Shown: piece by piece, positions 42,383-47,631 of the stretch
Numbering within the stretch: position 1 is the first letter of the stretch
Layout: every line of letters begins with the position of its first letter
Origin: JAZNQN01 sp045590195
GTDB lineage: Bacteria; Bacillota; Clostridia; UMGS1883; UMGS1540
DNA length: 47,631 nt
Reading direction: 5' to 3'
Assembly: GCA_045590195.1 (NCBI GenBank)
Contig: JAZNQN010000040.1
Location: 1-47,631 of the forward strand
Notes under the pieces: model-generated
The model's database searches: none
The model's input: the letters and a program-made list of their open reading frames with translations, nothing else
What the model was told of the DNA's origin: nothing
Translations under genes and position numbers: made by a program

Positions 42383-43014
42383 GTATTTGCTCCCTGTTTG
42401 ATTTCATTTAGCATTTTTTCAGTAATAAGGTTAATTTCATTACCTTTAAATTTATGGCTTGACTTGTTGCAAACAAATCTTGCGCTTATATTTACGATAT
42501 CCTCAATAACTTCGAGATCGTTTTCTTTTAAGGTTGTACCTGTTTCAACAATATCAACGATAACATCGCTCATTTTTAGAATAGGTGCAAGCTCAATAGA
42601 GCCGTTAAGCTTAATTATTTCAATCGCTCTGCCAGTTTTGGCAAAGTAATCTTTGGCAATTTTTGTGAATTTAGTTGCAACAGTTATTGTTTTTCTGTTT
42701 GAAAGCTTTGTACCTTTTTTGGCGGCAACAGCCATTTTGCATTTACCAATATCAAGGTCTAAAAGTTCGTAAATATCCGGCTCATATTCAAGCAGAATAT
42801 CCTTTCCAACAACGCCAACATCTGCGGCGCCTCTCTCAACATAAATAGAAACGTCAGACGGCTTTACCCAGAAAAATCTTACGCCTTTTTCTTCGTTTTC
42901 AAAAATAAGTTTTCTGCTTTTCTCTTTAATTGAAGGGCAATCGTATCCTATTTTTTCAAAAATATCGTAAACCTTTTCGCCAAGTCTGCCCTTGGGAAGT
43001 GCAACATTTATCAT
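42379..43014 (-). CDS. hisG: ATP phosphoribosyltransferase, short form
   Basis: This 211-residue catalytic subunit does the first step of histidine synthesis. It starts INVALPKGRLGEKV and has the PRPP loop VIVDIVETGTTLKEND. It lacks the C-terminal regulatory domain of long HisG, so it needs HisZ, encoded directly upstream (1 base apart). Confidence 0.97.
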   Translation of the reverse strand: MINVALPKGRLGEKVYDIFEKIGYDCPSIKEKSRKLIFENEEKGVRFFWVKPSDVSIYVERGAADVGVVGKDILLEYEPDIYELLDLDIGKCKMAVAAKKGTKLSNRKTITVATKFTKIAKDYFAKTGRAIEIIKLNGSIELAPILKMSDVIVDIVETGTTLKENDLEVIEDIVNISARFVCNKSSHKFKGNEINLITEKMLNEIKQGANT

Positions 43015-44142
43015 TTATCTGCCCTCCTCTAAAGTGTTTGATACACCTTCTTTGTACTGAATAATGTGTTTATATCTTGTACCTTTGTCGGCGTTTTTCA
43101 AAACACGAACTGTATAACCCTTTTCAATTATCTTTTCACATTCAGCTAAGACAAGGGCAGCATCGTCGCCGTCGTTATATAAAAGCAAGCAATCAACATC
43201 GCTTACAGTTTCGGTTCTATCGTATATTTCAAGCAAATCTATGTAAACCGCAAATCCAATTGCACTGCTGCGTTTGCCAAGCTTTTCAATTAAATTATCG
43301 TATCTTCCGCCAGAAAGAATACTGCACGGAACTCCGGGAACAAAGCCCGAGAATGTAATACCATTATAGTAATTCATATCGTTGATAAGCGAAAAGTCAA
43401 TTTTAATTTTATCGCCCCAGGTAAATTTAGAAAGTGATGAAAAAATTTCGCAAAGCTCATAATATGCAAGTTTCATTTTATCGTTTTCAACGAGGGCAAA
43501 AATCTTTTCTTTGCAATCATCAAACGAACCATAAATACGCGTTAAAGAAGCAATTTTCTTTGCTTTTTCATGAGAAACACCTTCATTTTCACAAAGAGAA
43601 ATAATACTTCCGTAATCCTTTTTAGAAATTGCTGACAAAAGTGCATCTTTAACTTTTTCTCTGACATCAATGCTATCCAAAAGTCCGGCAACAAAGCCCA
43701 TATGAGAAACATCCATTACATATTCGCAGTTTATACTTTCAAGGCTTTTTGCCGCAAGAGTAAGAACTTCAGAAAGTACAAACAAATCAATATCGCCGAT
43801 ATATTCAAGGCCAAGTTGCATTATTTCTTTATACTCACCTGCACTTTTATCGCCTCGATAAACATTTTCAGTATAATAAACCTTTTGAAACCCATTTTTT
43901 TCCCAAAGTGCATTTTTAGCTATAGAAAGAGTTACGTCAGGCTTGAGTGCCATAAGTTTGCCGGAAAGATCTGTAAATGTTATAACATTTTCGCTTTTGA
44001 GAAAGCTTTTGTTTTCAGCATAGAGATCATACTCTTCAAACTTCTGCATTTTATATTTGGAATAACCGTGATGCTCATAAAGAGCTCTCAGGTCATAAAT
44101 AGCTTTTTCATTTTTAGATAAAAATTCATTAATATTTTTCAT
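43015..44142 (-). CDS. hisZ: ATP phosphoribosyltransferase regulatory subunit
   Basis: This 375-residue protein is a histidyl-tRNA synthetase-like fold without the anticodon domain. It carries class II core pieces (LSGKLMALKPDVTLSIAK and YYTENVYRGDKSAGEYKEIMQLGLEYIG; LSGGRYDNLIEKLGKRSSAIGFAV) and pairs with short HisG to give feedback by histidine. It is the first gene of the nine-gene his operon, with a strong promoter and a short leader. No T-box is seen. Confidence 0.93.
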   Translation of the reverse strand: MKNINEFLSKNEKAIYDLRALYEHHGYSKYKMQKFEEYDLYAENKSFLKSENVITFTDLSGKLMALKPDVTLSIAKNALWEKNGFQKVYYTENVYRGDKSAGEYKEIMQLGLEYIGDIDLFVLSEVLTLAAKSLESINCEYVMDVSHMGFVAGLLDSIDVREKVKDALLSAISKKDYGSIISLCENEGVSHEKAKKIASLTRIYGSFDDCKEKIFALVENDKMKLAYYELCEIFSSLSKFTWGDKIKIDFSLINDMNYYNGITFSGFVPGVPCSILSGGRYDNLIEKLGKRSSAIGFAVYIDLLEIYDRTETVSDVDCLLLYNDGDDAALVLAECEKIIEKGYTVRVLKNADKGTRYKHIIQYKEGVSNTLEEGR

Positions 44143-44191
44143 TTCTAACTCCGCTCCGGTTTCAAAAACCCGAAAAATACTTTATTTTATC

Positions 44192-44220
44192 ATTATAACT
44201 CTAATAATCAGTTTAGTCAA
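44192..44220 (-). promoter_or_regulatory. Promoter of the his operon
   Basis: On the minus strand TTGACT (44215-44220) and TATAAT (44192-44197) with a 17-bp spacer. The predicted leader is only about 42 bases, too short for a T-box. Confidence 0.8.
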
Positions 44221-44330
44221 GTAAAGTGGGCAATATTTTTAACTTTTTAAACAAATTGTAATATAAAAGTTTTTGTCGCTTTTTGTAACACGATTATTTC
44301 TTATGAATAAACTGAAATCAGGTGATAAAA

Positions 44331-44543
44331 ATGATAGTTTTATTTGGAAATATAACATCTACAATGAAAATTAAAAAAGTTTTAAAGCAACACGGTATAG
44401 AATCTGCTGCAATACAGACAACCAGAAATCCTTCAAACCCGGACTGTGGGCATGGTTTAAAACTTGATAAGAAACATCTTGAAAAAATCAAAGAAATTTC
44501 CGCAGAATTGAACGTGAAAATCAAAGGTGTTTACCATGAATGA
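44331..44543 (+). CDS. DUF3343 protein (putative Se/S carrier-like)
   Basis: This 70-residue protein matches DUF3343: an N-terminal strand IVLFGNITSTMKIKKVLKQHGI and the Cys-Gly motif PDCGHGLKL. DUF3343 proteins are often encoded with selenium or sulfur genes, and the conserved Cys may carry a persulfide or selenopersulfide. I start at ATG 44331 behind AGGTG. Its last bases overlap the cysteine desulfurase start, so the two are very probably coupled. Confidence 0.82.
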   Translation: MIVLFGNITSTMKIKKVLKQHGIESAAIQTTRNPSNPDCGHGLKLDKKHLEKIKEISAELNVKIKGVYHE

Positions 44544-45675
44544 TTATATTTATCTCGACAATGCGGCAACATCGTTTCCGAAGCCTGAACCTGTAATACT
44601 TGAAGTGCAGCGTTGTATCAGAAATTACTGTGTAAACGCCGGCAGAAGTTCACATAAAAAAAGCGCTTACGTAGATGAAAGAATATATATCACAAGAGAG
44701 CTCTTGTCTTCCCTATTTGCTATTTCTGACCCGCAAAGAATTGCTTTTACCAATAACACAACTACTGCTTTAAATTTTGCTTTAAAGGGAATTTTAAGAA
44801 GAGGCGACCATTTAATTATCAGCAGCATGGAACACAACAGCGTTTTAAGACCTGCTCATTCGCTTTTGAAAAATGGAATTTCTTATTCAATTGCAAAAGC
44901 TGACGACGACGGGGAAGTTCACTTTGAAAACATAAAACCACTTATTAGAAAAAACACGAAAATGGTTGCGATTATTCACACATCGAATGTTACAGGAAAA
45001 ATTAACAACATTAACAAAATCGGCGAAGAGCTTAAAAAAAGAAACATAATTTTTCTTGTTGATGCTGCTCAATCTGCAGGAATTGTGGAAATAGATGTAA
45101 ATAAGTCAAATATAGATGTATTGTGCTTTCCGGGACACAAAGGGCTATATGGTCCAACGGGTACAGGAGGAATTTATGTCTCTGAAAAAATAAATATACT
45201 GCCAATTATCGAAGGTGGAACAGGCAGTATGAGCGAAAGCAGATTACAACCTTTTGAAATGCCCGATTTACTTGAAAGCGGAACGCCAAACGTTGTTGGA
45301 ATTTCGGCGTTATGTGAAGGAGTAAAATTTGTTAAACAACATGAAAAAGAAATATTGCAACACGAACAATATCTTGGAAAAATTCTGGCCGACAATATGA
45401 AAAACATAAAAAATGTAACAGTGCTTGGAAGAAAAAATGATAACAATACTGGAGTTGTTGGCTTAAGCATCGCAAATAAACCACCTGCCGAGGTTGCATA
45501 TTTGCTTGATAAAAACTTTAACATAGCAACAAGAGCAGGGTTTCATTGTTCTTCTCTGGCCGCCGAAACGCTTAACATAAAAAATACAGGTTCACTGAGA
45601 TTTTCAGTGGGATTTTTTAATACTAGGGCTGATATAGAAAAAGCTTCATATGCAATGAAAAAAATATTGTCATAA
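44536..45675 (+). CDS. Cysteine desulfurase-family enzyme (class V aminotransferase)
   Basis: This 379-residue PLP enzyme removes sulfur (or selenium) from cysteine or selenocysteine. It starts YLDNAATSFPKPEPV and has DAAQSAGIVEIDV, the Schiff-base Lys in FPGHKGLYGPTGTGG, and the active-site Cys in RAGFHCSSLAAET. The catalytic Cys loop is short as in group II (SufS/CsdA-type) enzymes. No SufU, IscU or SUF genes are next to it. The paired DUF3343 protein is the likely sulfur acceptor. Ribosome site AAAGGTG inside the preceding gene. Confidence 0.88.
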   Translation: MNDYIYLDNAATSFPKPEPVILEVQRCIRNYCVNAGRSSHKKSAYVDERIYITRELLSSLFAISDPQRIAFTNNTTTALNFALKGILRRGDHLIISSMEHNSVLRPAHSLLKNGISYSIAKADDDGEVHFENIKPLIRKNTKMVAIIHTSNVTGKINNINKIGEELKKRNIIFLVDAAQSAGIVEIDVNKSNIDVLCFPGHKGLYGPTGTGGIYVSEKINILPIIEGGTGSMSESRLQPFEMPDLLESGTPNVVGISALCEGVKFVKQHEKEILQHEQYLGKILADNMKNIKNVTVLGRKNDNNTGVVGLSIANKPPAEVAYLLDKNFNIATRAGFHCSSLAAETLNIKNTGSLRFSVGFFNTRADIEKASYAMKKILS

Positions 45676-45716
45676 CAGAAAATCATTATCATAGAAATTT
45701 AGTGTGGGGTGATTTT

Positions 45717-45956
45717 TTGGCAAGAATTTATGATTTCAGAAACAAGGAAGTAATAAATATCAGCGACGGCAGAAGGCTTGGCTTTATCGAGGATGTGGAC
45801 CTTGATATTGAAAGCGGAAACATTTCGTCGGTTATAATTCCTGTAAGCGGAAAAATACTCGGTGTTTTCGGAAAAGACACTGAATATATTATTCCGTGGG
45901 AATCGATTAAAAAAATCGGACACGATATTGTTTTGGTTGATTTTTGTCAAAACTAA
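45717..45956 (+). CDS. YlmC/YmxH-family sporulation protein (PRC-barrel)
   Basis: This 79-residue protein starts at TTG 45717 behind GGGGTGA. It has one PRC-barrel-like domain: RIYDFRNKEVINISDGRRLGFIEDVDLDIESGNISSVIIP and the YIIPWESIKKIGHDIVLVDF end. The family is conserved in endospore formers and its members are made during sporulation; the molecular role is unknown. It lies 40 bp after the desulfurase and ends just before a terminator. Confidence 0.88.
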   Translation: MARIYDFRNKEVINISDGRRLGFIEDVDLDIESGNISSVIIPVSGKILGVFGKDTEYIIPWESIKKIGHDIVLVDFCQN

Positions 45957-45989
45957 TGGCAACAGTTATTAAGCTGTTGCCAATTTTTT
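45957..45989 (+). terminator. Terminator after the YlmC-like gene
   Basis: TGGCAACAG (45957-45965) and CTGTTGCCA (45974-45982) form a 9-bp stem, followed by ATTTTTT. Confidence 0.9.
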
Positions 45990-46016
45990 AGTTGTATATA
46001 GTCTAGATTTAGTATG

Positions 46017-46057
46017 ATGAGCCTTTTCCCCAGATTACAGGGTTAAGGCTCATTTTC
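46017..46057. repeat. Imperfect hairpin ATGAGCCTT/AAGGCTCAT
   Basis: The arms 46017-46025 and 46045-46053 are exact reverse complements. Three further G-C pairs lie inside after a small internal loop, and TTTT follows. It could be a second terminator or part of an unannotated small RNA. The 290 bases from 45990 to 46279 hold only this hairpin and a promoter. Confidence 0.45.
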
Positions 46058-46194
46058 ATACCTGAATATAATGTTTTTTGGTTGATTCGTAGTGGACAGT
46101 TTAGAGATTTTTTGAAAAATATCGTTGAAAGATTTCAGTTGTGATAAGGATTTTGGTGTTATATGTGTCCAAGATTAAAAATTGTTCATGGTTA

Positions 46195-46223
46195 TTTACT
46201 TTTCTGGTAATTTGTGATAAAAT
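46195..46223 (+). promoter_or_regulatory. Promoter of the 46-residue membrane protein
   Basis: TTTACT (46195-46200) and TAAAAT (46218-46223) with a 17-bp spacer, about 50 bases before the start codon. Confidence 0.55.
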
Positions 46224-46279
46224 ATTAGTATGAGATGATGAAAGAGTTAGACAAACTTGAATTTGAGGGAGGTCTCTTT

Positions 46280-46420
46280 ATGGCAGTTGTATATATTTTT
46301 TTAGGAATGGCAATAGGTGTTGTTATTGGACAACAGTATTATAAACATCAGATTGTGAAAAAGAAAAATAAAAAAGTTATTGAACAGGTTAGAGAATGGA
46401 TTTTAGAATCAGAAAAATAA
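46280..46420 (+). CDS. Small single-pass membrane protein, function unknown
   Basis: This 46-residue protein starts at ATG 46280 behind GGGAGG. Residues about 2-18 (AVVYIFLGMAIGVVIGQQ) are hydrophobic with small Gly residues, then comes a Lys-rich cytoplasmic tail (KKKNKKVIEQVREWILESEK). I recognise no family. It has its own promoter and a strong terminator, which supports a real gene. Confidence 0.65.
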   Translation: MAVVYIFLGMAIGVVIGQQYYKHQIVKKKNKKVIEQVREWILESEK

Positions 46421-46454
46421 CTTCCAATTTGTCAAACTGAATAATTACATTAAG

Positions 46455-46490
46455 GAGCTTTGAGCCTACGGGTTCAAAGCTCTATTTTTT
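46455..46490 (+). terminator. Terminator after the small membrane protein
   Basis: GAGCTTTGAGCC, loop TACG, GGTTCAAAGCTC (46455-46482, one G-U pair), then TATTTTTT. Confidence 0.92.
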
Positions 46491-46647
46491 AATAAATAGT
46501 GGGTATTGTTAAGAAGTATTGGCATTCAAATTTTAAATCAATGATAATTTCTGTTGAAATTGCCAAAAACGATGATTTTATTGTGGTTTTAAGGGATGTT
46601 AAAGCATCCGACAAATGCTAGACTATATAATTTTTAATTGTTTACTA

Positions 46648-46676
46648 TTGACTTTTAAGATGAAATTTGTTATTAT
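46648..46676 (+). promoter_or_regulatory. Promoter upstream of the tRNA pair
   Basis: TTGACT (46648-46653) and TATTAT (46671-46676), 17-bp spacer, directly before the broken tRNA. The bases 46491-46647 hold no gene I can support; see the rejected 26-codon frame. Confidence 0.7.
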
Positions 46677-46689
46677 TTATAAGTGGTTT

Positions 46690-46735
46690 GTCCTCGTAGC
46701 TCAGCGGGATTTAGAAACTGTTTCCCAGGCGGTTG
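46690..46735 (+). pseudogene. Degenerate tRNA (5' half only)
   Basis: GTCCTCGTAGCTC is a normal tRNA acceptor and D-stem start, and the D-loop AGCGGGATTTA and an anticodon-like arm ACTGT, TTCCCAG, GCGGT follow (anticodon would read CCC). The D-stem 3' side is GAAA rather than GAGC. No T-arm (GGTTCGAATCC) or matching 3' acceptor strand follows. It is a broken copy beside the intact tRNA-Arg. Confidence 0.65.
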
Positions 46736-46782
46736 TTTTAGCGCTGACTGACCTAAAATGTTAGTTTAATTGAATTAAATAT

Positions 46783-46859
46783 GCGCTTGTACCTCAGCAG
46801 GATAGAGGGTCCGCCTCCTAAGCGGAACGCCCCCGGTTCGAATCCGGGCAAGCGCGCCA
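46783..46859 (+). tRNA. tRNA-Arg (anticodon CCU)
   Basis: A complete cloverleaf: acceptor GCGCTTG pairs with CAAGCGC, D-stem CCTC/GAGG, anticodon stem TCCGC/GCGGA with loop CTCCTAA (anticodon CCT, codon AGG), T-stem CCCGG/CCGGG with TTCGAAT, and an encoded CCA. A long open frame through it is not a gene. Confidence 0.95.
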
Positions 46860-46860
46860 A

Positions 46861-46889
46861 AACCCCAAAACATCGCGTTTTGGGGTTTA
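46861..46889 (+). terminator. Terminator after tRNA-Arg
   Basis: AACCCCAAAAC (46861-46871), loop ATCGC, GTTTTGGGGTT (46877-46887). Confidence 0.85.
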
Positions 46890-46912
46890 CTTTTATAGCA
46901 ATTATTTCAAAT

Positions 46913-47005
46913 TTAAGGCTTATCCTTACACGGAGGGTTGCCAAACATTTTTACGTAAGCCTTATAAAATGTTGCATAGTCATTATAGCCACAGTCGGTG
47001 TAGAT
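46913..47005 (-). pseudogene. C-terminal fragment of an AraC-family regulator
   Basis: Read on the minus strand, the last 27 codons before a stop give DCGYNDYATFYKAYVKMFGNPP, the end of the second helix-turn-helix of AraC/XylS regulators (usual pattern GY-x-D-x-x-x-F-x-x-x-F-K-x-x-G-x-x-P). The frame upstream loses similarity near 47005, where a different gene fragment begins on the plus strand. Only about one tenth of a normal regulator is left. Confidence 0.65.
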
Positions 47006-47473
47006 TTTGGTGGGGTAACAATAATTCGCGGTGACGAGTTGTGGATTTACTACATTGGCTTTGCAGGCGATGAAAACCATGCAGGTGAATCGTGGTTTAC
47101 AAACGGAATATACCGCAACGGTGCTACAGGAATTGCGAAACTCCGCCGGGATGGCTTTGTGTCCCTCAATGGCAAAGGTACAATTACCACAAGAAAGCTT
47201 GAATTCAGCAATAAGTGTGCAATGTACGTTAATGCGATAGGTAGCGTCAGCGCTGAAATTTTAGACGAAAATGGTAATGTGCTTGATACGTCATCGGTAT
47301 TTTGTGGTGACAGTACAAAGGCGGAATTAAAATTTTCAAAATTAAATATAAAAACACTAAATGATAAAATATTAAGGATAAAGTTTACCGTTGACGGAAA
47401 GATTTTTTCCTTTGGTTTTACCGATGAAAATGGAGATTTTGGCGGAGCACACGCCGCAGGTGTTTTTGAATAA
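47006..47473 (+). pseudogene. C-terminal fragment of a glycoside-hydrolase-like protein
   Basis: From about 47006 the frame reads FGGVTIIRGDELWIYYIGFAGDENH, then GATGIAKLRRDGFVSLNGKGTITTRKLEF, VSAEILDENGNVL and ILRIKFTVDGKIFSFGF. These are the end of the propeller and the C-terminal beta-domain found in GH32/GH43-like and related exported sugar-acting proteins. No start codon, ribosome site or N-terminal catalytic part is present. It begins where the AraC fragment ends, so a deletion has probably joined two formerly separate genes. Confidence 0.65.
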
Positions 47474-47567
47474 AAACATCAATAGCTTTGTAATATAAAA
47501 ACTCCTAACGGCGGTGCTTCTTAGGGATAAATCGGTTTTGGCTTGATATTTTCCGCTTATAGTGCGC

Positions 47568-47607
47568 AAAAAAATGCAGACATACGACAGTATGACTGCA
47601 TTTTTTT
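47568..47607. terminator. Hairpin with A- and T-run flanks near the right edge
   Basis: ATGCAG/CTGCAT and CATAC/GTATG stack with one A-A mismatch around a GACA loop, flanked by seven A and seven T. It resembles the hairpin at 39-77. The bases 47474-47567 hold no gene. Confidence 0.75.
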
Positions 47608-47631
47608 ATGACTTCTCTAAGACAAAAAATC

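Noticed and set aside
44143..44191. Possible T-box or attenuator before hisZ
   Set aside because: The leader predicted from the promoter is only about 42 bases and contains just a weak 5-bp hairpin, so a T-box cannot fit.
46082..46144. 20-codon frame (SGQFRDFLKNIVERFQL)
   Set aside because: Could be a trace of a lost gene, but there is no start signal and no recognisable family.
46541..46621. 26-codon frame (MIISVEIAKNDDFIVVL...)
   Set aside because: It recalls the start of DUF2442-like proteins, but it is far too short, has no ribosome site and no supporting context.
46781..47473. A 230-codon open frame covering the tRNA and the glycosidase fragment
   Set aside because: Its first part is the tRNA-Arg sequence and its terminator; only the part after about 47006 looks like protein.
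47513..47540. CCTAA/TTAGG inverted repeat near the right edge
   Set aside because: Only five bases per arm with a 12-base loop, so it is no better than chance in this sequence.
1..47631. CRISPR arrays, insertion sequences, rRNA genes, intact prophage
   Set aside because: No regularly spaced direct repeats, transposase genes, phage structural genes or rRNA sequence were seen on reading both strands.

Overview
The window is ordinary chromosomal DNA of a low-GC, endospore-forming member of the Clostridia (Bacillota). The sporulation genes (cotJABC, spoVAE, spoVT, spoIIM, a ylmC/ymxH-type gene), the AT-rich intergenic DNA, strong GGAGG-type ribosome sites and gene order such as spoIIM-xerD all point that way. 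I see no rRNA, CRISPR array, insertion sequence or intact prophage. One functional tRNA is present near the right end.

Layout. 0.2-4.3 kb (minus): a membrane-anchored polysaccharide deacetylase with RNase HI, then feoAB iron uptake. 4.5-6.2 kb (plus): an M20 peptidase and a sugar-phosphate SIS isomerase-like protein. 6.3-7.7 kb (minus): cotJABC and an orphan spoVAE. 7.8-8.6 kb: an apparently transferred, truncated gene. 8.6-11.3 kb (minus): argG-argH. 11.5-16.3 kb (plus): ruvCAB, a secreted cell-wall amidase and a canonical tyrosine recombinase preceded by a dif-like palindrome. 16.3-20.7 kb (minus): a six-gene glycerol-3-phosphate operon (glpA-like, glpB-like, DUF1667, glpP, HAD phosphatase) whose leader carries a terminator that GlpP probably controls. 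20.9-23.8 kb: a DUF3048 lipoprotein and a GH20 enzyme. 24.0-34.6 kb (plus): spoVT, lon, argD-argF-GNAT-rnhB-yraN, an aminotransferase with a pseudoknot-like leader, proC, spoIIM, a degenerate xerD and an AbrB-type regulator. 34.6-36.5 kb (minus): argC-argB. 36.7-44.1 kb (minus): a nine-gene histidine operon, hisZ-G-D-C-B-H-A-F-IE. 44.3-46.4 kb (plus): a DUF3343-cysteine desulfurase pair, a ylmC-like gene and a 46-residue membrane protein. 46.7-47.5 kb: tRNA-Arg(CCU), a broken tRNA and fragments of an AraC regulator and a glycosidase-like gene.

How it works together. Arginine genes lie at three separate loci, and each has a candidate ArgR/AhrC box upstream; at argD and argC the box overlaps a recognisable -35 element. 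The histidine operon encodes the whole pathway except histidinol-phosphate phosphatase, with the short HisG plus HisZ form of the first enzyme.

The most interesting signal concerns Xer recombination. A recombinase with all catalytic residues (15318-16277) sits directly behind a perfectly symmetrical 11-6-11 bp site that looks like a dif site, while the XerD at the usual spoIIM-linked place (33354-34226) has lost the first catalytic arginine, the beta-hairpin lysine and the third-box histidine. This suggests a one-recombinase chromosome-resolution system with a pseudo-XerD. It is an inference that needs the rest of the genome to test.
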